From Parachlamydiales bacterium (GTDB taxonomy: Bacteria > Chlamydiota > Chlamydiia > Chlamydiales > SM23-39): a DNA stretch of 64,000 bases. The stretch is from positions 17,336-81,335 of the forward strand of contig JAFGFA010000001.1 of NCBI GenBank assembly GCA_016931275.1. The letters are read 5' to 3'. The notes beneath the pieces are model-generated. The model ran no database searches. It worked only from the letters and a program-made list of their open reading frames with translations, and was not told the origin of the DNA. Positions 43,000-51,449 of the stretch are shown here, one piece after another (position 1 is the stretch's first letter; every line of letters starts with the position of its first letter). The translations under genes and the position numbers were made by a program.

Positions 43000-43010
43000 G
43001 GTATCGCTCC

Positions 43011-43325
43011 TTATTGTAATTGAATATCAGTAATATGCACTCGTACAAAATTTTGACGATGCCCTTTTTTACGTTGATAGTTTTTTCTTCTTTTATAACG
43101 ATATGAAATCACTTTTGGCCCTTTTGTTTCCTTGACAATATCGCCAGAAACAATGCAGTTGTCTAAGTAAGGGGCTCCTAATACGTTTTTCTTTCCATCA
43201 CTGCATAAAAGAACTTTTTGAAACGTAACTTTGCGTGTTTCAGGGATATCAATTAAATCGATATCGATTGTGTCTCCCTTAGATACTTGAAATTGCTTCG
43301 AACCCGATTGAATAACCGCGTACAT
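43011..43325 (-). CDS. rplU: 50S ribosomal protein L21
   Basis: This 104-aa protein binds 23S rRNA. The family pattern '[20 protein letters not shown]' and '[20 protein letters not shown]', then '[14 protein letters not shown]', is complete. It is the first gene of the leftward rplU-rpmA-obg operon; the znuA-like gene reads the same way 66 bp upstream. Confidence 0.97.
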   Translation of the reverse strand: MYAVIQSGSKQFQVSKGDTIDIDLIDIPETRKVTFQKVLLCSDGKKNVLGAPYLDNCIVSGDIVKETKGPKVISYRYKRRKNYQRKKGHRQNFVRVHITDIQLQ

Positions 43326-43391
43326 TGTGTCTCCTCACCATTTCTAATGCTAACATGGTATAGCATTGTTTTTGCAATGTCAACAACATCT

Positions 43392-44213
43392 TTATGGGAG
43401 ATTGGCGATTGTTTTTGCAATATATCGCATATTAGCAAGATAGTTTTCTGAGAAAGGATCTATCATCTTGACAGGAATATTTAAAATTTTTGCTATAGAC
43501 TGAATTCCCTGATTATTTTGATGGGGTTGTGTTAAAGCCTGAGCAATGTGTTTTTCTTGGGCATACTTTAATACTAAAGAAAGAGAGGGGGAATGATGAT
43601 CGGCATTGAAGGCTATTTGCTCCAATAGATAATCGCGACAGAAATAAGCCAAAGCCGGATAAGAAATCAGTATGGATCGGACATCTATATGATCTAATGT
43701 CATTCGGATATCTCGGTCGAGTTCCTCTAAATCCGCTAAAAATGTCCGAAGGTTTTCTTTATAAAAAGAATGATTTTCCGGAAAATATTCGATTAATTTT
43801 TCTGCAATGTTCTCTATTTGTGTTCGTACTATTTTAGGGCTCATCCATATAAAATCTTCTTTGTCATATTCTAGAGATTCGGTGTTGTTGCAAAGATTTA
43901 AGGTCACTAAATCGGGATTGTGAGTCGCTATTACAGAAAATAATTTTTTCTCAAAAGCTTTTCCTAACCCAAACCAGAGATCTGCGTCATAGGCTAATTT
44001 GACCTCTTTCATCGAAGGAGTAAAAACAAGAGGGTTTTCTCCAGAAGGGATAAGACTGCGTACATCCAAGGTAGGGCCGGCAATGCGTTTGACAAAGTAT
44101 GTATAGGGAGAATAGGTTACCACGACCAAAGGTCGTACCTTCGAAGGCGGCAGAGAAGTACGACATCCTGCTACCAATAACAAACACAAAAATAACCAAT
44201 AATTTCTTTTCAT
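43392..44213 (-). CDS. ZnuA/TroA-type metal-binding lipoprotein lacking the usual histidines
   Basis: This 273-aa lipoprotein (lipobox VAGC) has the cluster 9 (A-1) solute-binding fold: 'PLVVVTYSPYTYFVKRIAGP', a backbone helix, and 'LDHIDVRSILISYPALAYF'. In this family three histidines and one Asp/Glu bind Zn or Mn. Here the His sites read Leu62 (GENPLVF, normally NPH), Phe121 (DFIWMSP, normally DPHIW) and Tyr185 (SYPALAYF, normally SHPAF); only Asp252 (IDPFSE) remains. It may bind a different ligand or serve another role. A TTG start 12 codons upstream is less likely. No permease genes are adjacent, though C. trachomatis has a similar gene cluster next to obg. Confidence 0.75.
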   Translation of the reverse strand: MKRNYWLFLCLLLVAGCRTSLPPSKVRPLVVVTYSPYTYFVKRIAGPTLDVRSLIPSGENPLVFTPSMKEVKLAYDADLWFGLGKAFEKKLFSVIATHNPDLVTLNLCNNTESLEYDKEDFIWMSPKIVRTQIENIAEKLIEYFPENHSFYKENLRTFLADLEELDRDIRMTLDHIDVRSILISYPALAYFCRDYLLEQIAFNADHHSPSLSLVLKYAQEKHIAQALTQPHQNNQGIQSIAKILNIPVKMIDPFSENYLANMRYIAKTIANLP

Positions 44214-44338
44214 CCTTAAAAATATGCTGTTTTTTTGAAAAATTTTCAATGAGAAAAAGATAAGAACCCTGTTACGAGAAAACTTTTTTCTGTTTTTATT
44301 GTGCTACATAAAAAAATTTTGTGTTTATTTCCTAAAAT

Positions 44339-45697
44339 ATGGATACTTTTTTGAAAGTTTTACAAAAGGCTCTTTCTGTGCGTAGATTGTTGTTTGCGAG
44401 TATGTTGATAGGTACCGTTTTGCAGGCTTCTTATTGGACAAGGTGGGTAGAAAATCCGAATAATCCCGTTTTTAATCCGCAACATAATTCTTTAAAAGCT
44501 GCCTATCCTTGCGTGCTTTATAATGCAAATCGGTTTCATGACCATGAATGTTATAAAATGTGGTTTGTCACCAGCATTGGCGGTGTCGATACAATATATT
44601 ATACTTGTTCTGAAGATGGAATTCATTGGGATGAGGATCATTGTTTGATTCCCCTATTCGGTATTCAAGCAGAAGCAAGCCATCCGGTAGTCGTCTATGA
44701 TCCTGAATGTTTTGGAAAAGGGCGATATTATTATAAAATTTGGTATTGGGATACAGCAGCTTCTCAGTCTTCTGTTGTTGCAATTCGTTATGCGGAATCT
44801 GAAGACGGTATTCATTGGGAGAATGATCAGCCTATTACACAAGATGAAAAACAATATCTTGTAGGAGACCTAGCCTATTTTTGTCATTTATATGGACCTA
44901 GTTCTGTTTTGTACAATGATCATGGGACGAATACATCAGGACAGCCCCTTAGCTTTTCTTATGTGATGTATTATGATGTAGGAGATGGAGAAACTCCGGA
45001 AGGTAGTGTAAAACGAATAGCTCTTGCTTATAGTTCGAATGGAGTTCATTGGGTTCGTTATGGTTCCGAGCCCGTTGTAATTCCTTCAGGAAAATCTGTA
45101 GATTGGGATGGAATATGTCGTTATCGGGCTTCTGTTGTACAGGATCATGCAATGTATCATCTTTATTATTCAGGATCTTGTAGTCCCTCTTCAGAAGTCG
45201 ATGTACACATCGGTCATGCGACATCTAAAGATGGCATTTCATGGATGGTTGATCCTGATAATCCTATTTTTTATGGGGCCGAAGGGAAGTCCTGGAGAGA
45301 AGATAAAACTTATGCCCCTGCAGTGTTGTATGATCTTGCAGGTTTTTCCGGTCACGGAAGCCCGAATCCTTTAAAAATGTGGTTTGCTGGATCTAACAAA
45401 ATTGATCTCACTTTAGGATATGCAGAAAATAGTTCTTTGGATATGTCTAGTATTGCGACCGTTTCTGTAGATCGAATTTGGTTGTCTAAAGGATTTGTAG
45501 GATCTCTTTCTTGGGTCTTGTCCGGAACAATACCTCCAGGAACGACTCTTTTGAAATATCAGATATTTCGTGTCGATTTTCCTGAAGGGAAAAAACTGAT
45601 TGCAGAAGTCTCTCCGAAAACAACCTCTTATCTTGATAAAAATGCTAAAGAAAATAGTACCTATGCTGTGACGCCCGTATTTGTGAATTTGCCCTAG
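44339..45697 (+). CDS. exported beta-propeller protein (GH32/GH43-like fold)
   Basis: This 452-aa protein has a signal sequence (1-30, ending TVLQA). Four to five repeated blades carry the same tag: SEDGIHW (91-97), SEDGIHW (154-160), SNGVHW (233-238) and KDGISW (297-302), each after a 'kiwYwd/MYYDV'-type strand. This is the five-bladed propeller shared by arabinanases, fructosidases and related glycoside-binding proteins. The C-terminal ~75 residues look like an Ig/FN3-type domain. Whether it retains glycosidase catalysis is unclear, because no standard catalytic Asp/Glu motif stands out. Monocistronic, with tRNA-Ser downstream. Confidence 0.65.
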   Translation: MDTFLKVLQKALSVRRLLFASMLIGTVLQASYWTRWVENPNNPVFNPQHNSLKAAYPCVLYNANRFHDHECYKMWFVTSIGGVDTIYYTCSEDGIHWDEDHCLIPLFGIQAEASHPVVVYDPECFGKGRYYYKIWYWDTAASQSSVVAIRYAESEDGIHWENDQPITQDEKQYLVGDLAYFCHLYGPSSVLYNDHGTNTSGQPLSFSYVMYYDVGDGETPEGSVKRIALAYSSNGVHWVRYGSEPVVIPSGKSVDWDGICRYRASVVQDHAMYHLYYSGSCSPSSEVDVHIGHATSKDGISWMVDPDNPIFYGAEGKSWREDKTYAPAVLYDLAGFSGHGSPNPLKMWFAGSNKIDLTLGYAENSSLDMSSIATVSVDRIWLSKGFVGSLSWVLSGTIPPGTTLLKYQIFRVDFPEGKKLIAEVSPKTTSYLDKNAKENSTYAVTPVFVNLP

Positions 45698-45786
45698 TGC
45701 ATAGGGGGGGCAAAAGGTTTTTGAATTTTCTGTGTGATTAGAAGCTGTATTTTATTGTTTTTTTTTGTATCCTTGCTTTTTTTTAA

Positions 45787-45875
45787 GGAGAAGTGTCCGA
45801 GTGGCTGAAGGAGCACGCTTGGAAAGCGTGTATATATAGAAATATGTATCGTGGGTTCGAATCCCACCTTCTCCG
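45787..45875 (+). tRNA. trnS: tRNA-Ser (GGA)
   Basis: A class II tRNA with acceptor GGAGAAG/CTTCTCC, anticodon stem ACGCT/AGCGT with GGA in the loop TTGGAAA, a long variable arm (GTATATATAGAAATATGTATC) and a T arm GTGGG TTCGAAT CCCAC. The discriminator is G, as in serine tRNAs. Length is about 89 nt; CCA is not encoded. Confidence 0.93.
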
Positions 45876-45894
45876 ATGCTATAATTTGTCCAAA

Positions 45895-45916
45895 AACTCC
45901 ATAGTACTATGGAGTT
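45895..45916 (+). terminator. terminator-like palindrome after tRNA-Ser
   Basis: AACTCCATAG is followed by TA and its exact complement, making a 10-bp stem, then GATTAAAAATTTTATTTTTT. It would stop transcription from tRNA-Ser before the helicase gene. Confidence 0.65.
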
Positions 45917-46043
45917 GATTAAAAATTTTATTTTTTCGCGAAAATTGATAAAAAATTATTTTAATACATGTTTTTCAGTTTGTGATATCTTTTTTAAGAA
46001 TAAGTAGGCATACTTTTTAGTAAAATTAACAGGTTTATTTTAT

Positions 46044-47297
46044 ATGCCTTTTCAAAAATTCAATTTTCATTCTACTCTTTTGGATAATTTGTCTTCATTG
46101 GGGTATAAATTTCCAACTCCTGTGCAAAATCAGGTGATTCCTCAAATTTTTAGCGGAGTTGATCTTAGAGTATCTGCACCTACCGGTACAGGAAAAACAG
46201 CGGCATTTCTTTTGCCGGTGATTCAACGATTGTTCACCAGTCATTCTCCTAGTAAGAAAAAAGGTCCTCGTGCATTAATTTTAGTTCCTACTCGAGAATT
46301 AGCTATGCAAGTAACTGATGAGGCTAAAAAGTATAGTAAAGCCATCAACAAGATGAAAACGATTTGTATTTGCGGAGGTGTAGAGTTTTATAAACAAAAT
46401 AGAGAGCTAAATCTTCCACACGAAATTGTAGTTGCGACTCCAGGGCGTCTTATTGATCAATTGGCACGAGGTAGAATTTCCTTAGCCCGTATAGAAATAG
46501 TGGTTCTAGATGAAGCTGATCGCATGTTAGATATGGGATTTTCTGAATCTGTACAGGAAATTTTCGAAGAGCTTCCCTCCAAGCCTCAAACTTTGTTATT
46601 TTCGGCTACTTTAAAGGGAAATGTTCTGGCTTTATCTAAAAAATTGCTCAATAAGCCAATGGAAATTAATATAGAATTGGAAACCCATAAAAAGGAAAAT
46701 ATTGATCAGAGTATTTTTTATGTGGATGATATTCATCATAAGCAGAAAATTTTAGTGCATCTTTTGGATCATTTGAATATAGAACAGGCAATTATTTTTA
46801 CTTCTACAAAGATACAAGCGGAAAAATTGACTCAGAGTTTGCTGGATTTAAATTATCTAGCCGCCAGTCTTCACGGGGACATGAATCAGAGACAACGTAC
46901 GAAGACTATCAATCAGCTCCGTAATGGGAGACATCATATTCTTGTGGCTACCGATGTGGCGGCACGAGGAATTGATGTTAGAACGATTTCTCATGTGATC
47001 AATTTTGATTTGCCGAGAGGTTTTGAGGATTATGTTCATCGTATAGGAAGGACGGCTAGAGCGGAAGCCAAGGGAACTGCTATTTCTTTTGCAAGTAATA
47101 AAGAAGGGAAGTTGTTAGCGTTAATCGAAAAACAGATGGGGAAAAAGATTGAAATTAAAAAGATCCCCGGTCTTGAACCCAAAAAAAATCTAAGAGCAAG
47201 CGATAAAAAATCGTTTTCTCATAGAAAACCACCGTTTAAAAATAAAAATCGCAGAAATTTTTTTCAGAAAAAAAAGAGTTCTCGTTATCCAAAATAA
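46044..47297 (+). CDS. rhlE: DEAD-box ATP-dependent RNA helicase (RhlE-like)
   Basis: This 417-aa helicase has motif Q (FPTPVQNQVI), motif I APTGTGKTAAF, Ib PTRELAMQV, II VLDEADRML (DEAD), III SAT, V TDVAARGIDV and VI HRIGRTARA. The C-terminal tail is short and basic (PFKNKNRRNFFQ), as in RhlE proteins, which act in ribosome assembly and RNA decay. The upstream region contains the palindrome at 45895 and an AT-rich promoter region. Confidence 0.9.
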   Translation: MPFQKFNFHSTLLDNLSSLGYKFPTPVQNQVIPQIFSGVDLRVSAPTGTGKTAAFLLPVIQRLFTSHSPSKKKGPRALILVPTRELAMQVTDEAKKYSKAINKMKTICICGGVEFYKQNRELNLPHEIVVATPGRLIDQLARGRISLARIEIVVLDEADRMLDMGFSESVQEIFEELPSKPQTLLFSATLKGNVLALSKKLLNKPMEINIELETHKKENIDQSIFYVDDIHHKQKILVHLLDHLNIEQAIIFTSTKIQAEKLTQSLLDLNYLAASLHGDMNQRQRTKTINQLRNGRHHILVATDVAARGIDVRTISHVINFDLPRGFEDYVHRIGRTARAEAKGTAISFASNKEGKLLALIEKQMGKKIEIKKIPGLEPKKNLRASDKKSFSHRKPPFKNKNRRNFFQKKKSSRYPK

Positions 47298-47497
47298 ATC
47301 CGCGAAAAATTTTGTTTTGAGAGCCATTTTTCATTCTAGGACGGAAGAGTCAATTGTGTAAATGGGCCGAATTGATGGGAGGGATAGATTTCTGATAGAG
47401 CGCTAAGTATTTATTCTTGCGTCAATCTTTACTCTTTTTTCAAAAAATTATTCCTCTTTTGGTATAGTGCAGAAAAATAGCGAAGCTGTGATTTTAT

Positions 47498-50002
47498 ATG
47501 GAAACGATCCACCTCCCTCATCATTTTTCTGCAGAGGAGAATCTTGCTAAAATAGCCTCGTCTTTTCAGGGCCTTTCCCATCAAGAAGTTGTTCAAAGAG
47601 AAAAGATATTTGGGAAAAATGTTCTTAAAGAAGAGGAAATTAGCGTTGCGAAAATTTTCTTCCGGCAGTTTCATAATATTTTGATTTATGTCTTGTTAGC
47701 CGCTTCTGTGATCAGTGCTCTTTCCTATCGTATCGTCGATTTTTTAGCGATTATTTTTTTAGTGATATTCAATGCCCTTTTGGGATTTTGGCAGGAACTG
47801 AAAGCGGAAACTTCCATTCATGCTTTAAAAAAGCTTACAGAAAGCCGAGAGACAGTCATACGAGAAGGAAAAGAGATTTCCGTGGCTTCAAAGAGCCTTG
47901 TCCCCGGCGATATTGTGTTGTTGAACGAAGGAGAAACAGTAACGGCCGATATGAGGATTATTCATGATGAAAGCCTGATGGTGGATGAGTCTTCCATTAC
48001 CGGAGAATCTCTTCCAGTTGCTAAAGATCATATGGCCACACTTCCGGCTAAAACAGCTGTGACGGATCAGGTTAATATGCTCTTTGCAGGCTCTACAGTT
48101 GTTCGGGGAAATGCTAAAGCATTGGTGATTCGCACAGGATTAAATACCTATTTTGCCTCTATTGTGGAAAAAGCTCAGATAAAGAGTGTTGAAAGCCCCC
48201 TTACAAAAGCGGTGAACTTTTTCACCAAACGATATGTGGTTTTGCTCTGCTGTTTGTTTGCTTTCATTGGGTTATATGGAGTGATGCAAGGACGGGATTG
48301 GTTTGAGATAGGATATATATTTATTGCAGAACTTGTTTCGGCAGTCCCAGAGGGATTGCCGATCGTGGTTACGTTGGTACTGGTCCTTGGAGCGCTGGCG
48401 CTACATCGAAAGAAAACGTTGATCCGGGTACTCCCTGCAGTAGAGACGTTAGGGAGTACAACTGTTATCGCAGTGGATAAGACAGGAACCATTACTTCAG
48501 GCAATCTTCGAGTAGAAAAAGTATATTCCTTGGATGGAAAGCGGTTAGAGAGGATAGCAGGCTTGTGTGTGGAAGAAAAAAAAATGATCGATCCGATCGA
48601 TCGGGCTTTAGAAAATTGGATTCAAATAGGTCCCCAATTACGCAAGAAAAACAAACGCCTCTGGCTCTATCCGTTTGATACGAGAAAAAGACTGATGGCT
48701 GCCGTCTATGATATAGATGGGAATCCTACTCTTTTCGTCAAGGGCGCTTTTGAAGCGTTGAAAAAATTTTCTTCTCAAAAGAATTTGGAACTTTACGAAC
48801 AAGAAGTAACCCAGCTATCGAAAAAAGGATTGAGAGTTTTAGCATTTGCCGAAGGCTCTTGGCATGGAGAAGCGATGGAGACTTGGAATATTGAGATCGT
48901 CGGGATTGTCGCCTTTTTAGATCCTCCTAATGAGGGAGTTGTCCATGCCGTTATCGAGGCGCAAAAAGCAGGGATGAATGTGATTATGATCACGGGAGAT
49001 CATGCTGCGACAGCAGCTGCCATCGCGAAAGAAGTGAAGATTTGCCGAGGATGTGAAGAAGTGATGACAGGGGAGATGCTTGAGAATTTCACGGATCAAG
49101 AATTATATGAAAAACTGCATTATATTAAAGTGATTGCCAGGATATTGCCGGAACATAAATACCGAATTGTTAGGGTATTACAAGATAGGGGAGAAATTGT
49201 TGCCGTAAGCGGAGATGGGGTTAATGATGTCCCGGCGCTTAAGGCTGCGGACTTAGGGATTGCCATGGGATCCGGAACAGAGGCTGCCAAGAGCGTGTCT
49301 AAGATGGTCATTCTCGATAATAACTTAAAAGTGATCGTTGAGGCCATTGCTAAAGGAAGAGTCATTGCCGATAATATACGAAAAATTATTTACTACCTCG
49401 TATCGGCTTCTGTGCAGGAAATTTTTCTCATTTCTTTGGCAATTTTTTCCAATCTTCCCCTTCCTCTTTTTCCCATACAAATCTTGTGGATTAATCTTGT
49501 GACCGATGGTGTGCAAGATAAAACTTTCCCCCTTATTCAACAAGAGGGGGATGTCATGCAGCGAAAACCCCGAAAGATGTATCGTCAATTTTTTGATCTT
49601 TCCCAAGTTATTAGAATTAGTACATTTGGCATTGTTATGGGGCTTGTTGCTTTTATTCTCTTTCGCTATTTGCTCACACAATTTACTTATGAGCATGCAG
49701 TTACGATCACTTTTACTTCTGTTGTCATGAGCCAATGGTTTAATGGAATACAAGCACAAAAAGAAAATGAGCCGTTTTTTTACTGTGTCAAAAAAAGTTT
49801 TTCTATAAATCCTTATGTGTTTTTATCAATAGGTGTTGGTTTTTTCTTACAGCTTTTTGCAGTATATATTGCTCAAGAAGCCTTTCATACTCAATCTATG
49901 AGTTGGTATGAATGGAGATTTCCTATCTTTACCGCTCTGATCGGCTTTACTTTTGTGGAAATAAAAAAATGGATAGAATTTTTTATAAGAAGCTGTAAAT
50001 AA
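47498..50002 (+). CDS. P-type cation-transporting ATPase (P2A, calcium-type)
   Basis: This 834-aa ATPase has the TGES actuator loop (SITGESLPVAK), the phosphorylated Asp in DKTGTIT (327-333), GDGVND (573-578) and the M4 motif VPEGLPIV. Ion-site residues of calcium pumps can be recognised: M5 SVQEIF and M6 NLVTDG (Asn, Thr, Asp). The nucleotide domain (about 335-500) is short and has KGAFE where most have KGAPE, so ATP binding may be slightly different. Ca2+ or a related divalent cation is the best guess. It stands alone, with a 200-bp upstream gap. Confidence 0.82.
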   Translation: METIHLPHHFSAEENLAKIASSFQGLSHQEVVQREKIFGKNVLKEEEISVAKIFFRQFHNILIYVLLAASVISALSYRIVDFLAIIFLVIFNALLGFWQELKAETSIHALKKLTESRETVIREGKEISVASKSLVPGDIVLLNEGETVTADMRIIHDESLMVDESSITGESLPVAKDHMATLPAKTAVTDQVNMLFAGSTVVRGNAKALVIRTGLNTYFASIVEKAQIKSVESPLTKAVNFFTKRYVVLLCCLFAFIGLYGVMQGRDWFEIGYIFIAELVSAVPEGLPIVVTLVLVLGALALHRKKTLIRVLPAVETLGSTTVIAVDKTGTITSGNLRVEKVYSLDGKRLERIAGLCVEEKKMIDPIDRALENWIQIGPQLRKKNKRLWLYPFDTRKRLMAAVYDIDGNPTLFVKGAFEALKKFSSQKNLELYEQEVTQLSKKGLRVLAFAEGSWHGEAMETWNIEIVGIVAFLDPPNEGVVHAVIEAQKAGMNVIMITGDHAATAAAIAKEVKICRGCEEVMTGEMLENFTDQELYEKLHYIKVIARILPEHKYRIVRVLQDRGEIVAVSGDGVNDVPALKAADLGIAMGSGTEAAKSVSKMVILDNNLKVIVEAIAKGRVIADNIRKIIYYLVSASVQEIFLISLAIFSNLPLPLFPIQILWINLVTDGVQDKTFPLIQQEGDVMQRKPRKMYRQFFDLSQVIRISTFGIVMGLVAFILFRYLLTQFTYEHAVTITFTSVVMSQWFNGIQAQKENEPFFYCVKKSFSINPYVFLSIGVGFFLQLFAVYIAQEAFHTQSMSWYEWRFPIFTALIGFTFVEIKKWIEFFIRSCK

Positions 50003-50087
50003 ATAATTTAAAATTATTTTATTGCTTTTTTACAAACTCTTTTTGTATAAAAAATCGTAGTTAATAATTTTTTAGGAGTTAGGGAAA

Positions 50088-50591
50088 GTGCAATGCCCTT
50101 TTTGCCATCATCACGAATTTAAAGTGACAGATTCTCGTATTGCTGCGGATATTAATGCGATAAAAAGACGAAGAGAATGTCTGAATTGCAAAAGTCGTTT
50201 TACAACTTTTGAAACGATCGATCTATCGATACAAGTCAAAAAAAGAAACGGAACCTATGAGGACTTTCAACAGGAAAAATTATTGAAAGGATTGGATGCA
50301 GCTTGTCGTCATTCTAAAATTTCCCATGATCAAGTGCGATCATTAGTATATCGAATTACTGCTGATTTGGCCGAAAGACAGATTCGGGAAATTTCTTCTC
50401 AGGAGCTAGGAGATATTGTCATGAATTATTTGAATCATCTTGATGTGGTTGCCTATATTCGATTTGCGTGTGTATATAAACGTTTTAAAAACATTGATGA
50501 TTTAGTGCTGGCTATTGAAGCGATTCAATCCAAAGATAAATTGTCATCAGATCAAAAAAAGGACAAGGATTATGACGTTCAAAAAGGCTGA
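50088..50591 (+). CDS. nrdR: transcriptional repressor NrdR
   Basis: This 167-aa protein has an N-terminal zinc ribbon (CPFCHH at the start and CLNCKSRF) and an ATP-cone domain. NrdR represses ribonucleotide reductase genes when dATP or ATP bind. The GTG start (50088), after AGGAGTTAGGG, is required because CPFC must be at the N-terminus. It overlaps the dksA-like gene by 20 bp, as in C. trachomatis (CT406-CT408). No obvious NrdR box is visible in the window near an nrd gene. Confidence 0.92.
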   Translation: MQCPFCHHHEFKVTDSRIAADINAIKRRRECLNCKSRFTTFETIDLSIQVKKRNGTYEDFQQEKLLKGLDAACRHSKISHDQVRSLVYRITADLAERQIREISSQELGDIVMNYLNHLDVVAYIRFACVYKRFKNIDDLVLAIEAIQSKDKLSSDQKKDKDYDVQKG

Positions 50592-50937
50592 AATAGAAAA
50601 ATTTCGAAAGCAATTAGAAGAGATGTACCAGCAGCTTTGTGCTTCTGTTCACGATACTACGGAAGGAGTGAAAGAGCTTAGTGAATCGCGAGGGTATTCA
50701 CAGCATCAGGCGGATGAGGGGACAGATGATTTTGATAAAACAATCAGTCTTGAATTAACGAATAAGGAAATGAATATCTTGAAACAGATCAAAAGAGCAT
50801 TGGAAAAAATGGAGGAAGGAACGTATGGTATTTGTGATGTAACAGGAGAACCTATTCCAAAAGCTCGCTTGGAAGCGATTCCCTATGCTACTATGACTGT
50901 GGATGCACAAGAAAAATTTGAAAAAGGATTGATATAA
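50572..50937 (+). CDS. dksA: DksA/TraR-family protein with reduced zinc-finger cysteines
   Basis: This 121-aa protein has an N-terminal coiled coil (MTFKKAEIEKFRKQLEEM) and the conserved 'KRALEKMEEGTYGICDVTGE' and 'IPKARLEAIPYATMTVDAQ' region. DksA proteins bind RNA polymerase and modulate rRNA and amino-acid promoters. Only the first zinc cysteine (ICDVTGE) remains; the second is T and the C-terminal pair is absent, as in the YteA/DksA-like Gram-positive branch. The ATG at 50572 lies in nrdR; a longer reading (50515) is an overlap artefact. The stop overlaps lspA (TAATG). Confidence 0.82.
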   Translation: MTFKKAEIEKFRKQLEEMYQQLCASVHDTTEGVKELSESRGYSQHQADEGTDDFDKTISLELTNKEMNILKQIKRALEKMEEGTYGICDVTGEPIPKARLEAIPYATMTVDAQEKFEKGLI

Positions 50938-51449
50938 TGAAAAAATGGGCTAAGTATCTTGCTATTAGTGTGATTTTGCTTGTTTTTGATTGTTCATTAA
51001 AATATTTTACCTATACGGCTATTCCGAAAACATCATGGATTCATATGTCCTATCCCTTTGGAGGGATTGGTATTTTTCATAATATTTTTAATATGAGTTT
51101 TTCTTTAAATCATGTGGAAAATTCCGGTGCTGCATGGGGGTTGTTTGCAGAGTATACGAATTATCTCATTTTTCTAAGAGGAGTGATTATCTGTGGTTTA
51201 ATAGGATATCTTCTCTTTTTTAATAAAGAGAAACATAAAACTTTTTTTTACTTACTGATTATCACAGGAGCTGTAGGGAATCTTTTGGATTTTTTCTTTT
51301 ACGGCAAGGTGATAGATATGTTTCATTTTACATGGGCCAACCACTCTTTTCCTGTTTTTAATATGGCGGATTGTATGATTTCTCTGGGGATCTTTTTTCT
51401 CGTGATTATGCCGATGTTGCCTAAAAAATGGAAGCAGAAGACTACATGA
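50937..51449 (+). CDS. lspA: lipoprotein signal peptidase (signal peptidase II)
   Basis: This 170-aa membrane aspartyl protease removes signal peptides from lipidated prolipoproteins, such as the several lipoproteins in this window. Four transmembrane helices and the family motifs 'NHVENSGAAWGL', 'GNLLDFFFYGKVIDMFHF' (catalytic Asp in VID) and 'FNMADCMISLG' (second Asp) are present. It overlaps dksA by one base and cinA by four, so translation is coupled. Confidence 0.93.
   Translation: MKKWAKYLAISVILLVFDCSLKYFTYTAIPKTSWIHMSYPFGGIGIFHNIFNMSFSLNHVENSGAAWGLFAEYTNYLIFLRGVIICGLIGYLLFFNKEKHKTFFYLLIITGAVGNLLDFFFYGKVIDMFHFTWANHSFPVFNMADCMISLGIFFLVIMPMLPKKWKQKTT

Noticed and set aside
49325..49759. 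144-codon minus-strand frame inside the P-type ATPase
   Set aside because: It is an antisense shadow of conserved transmembrane segments.
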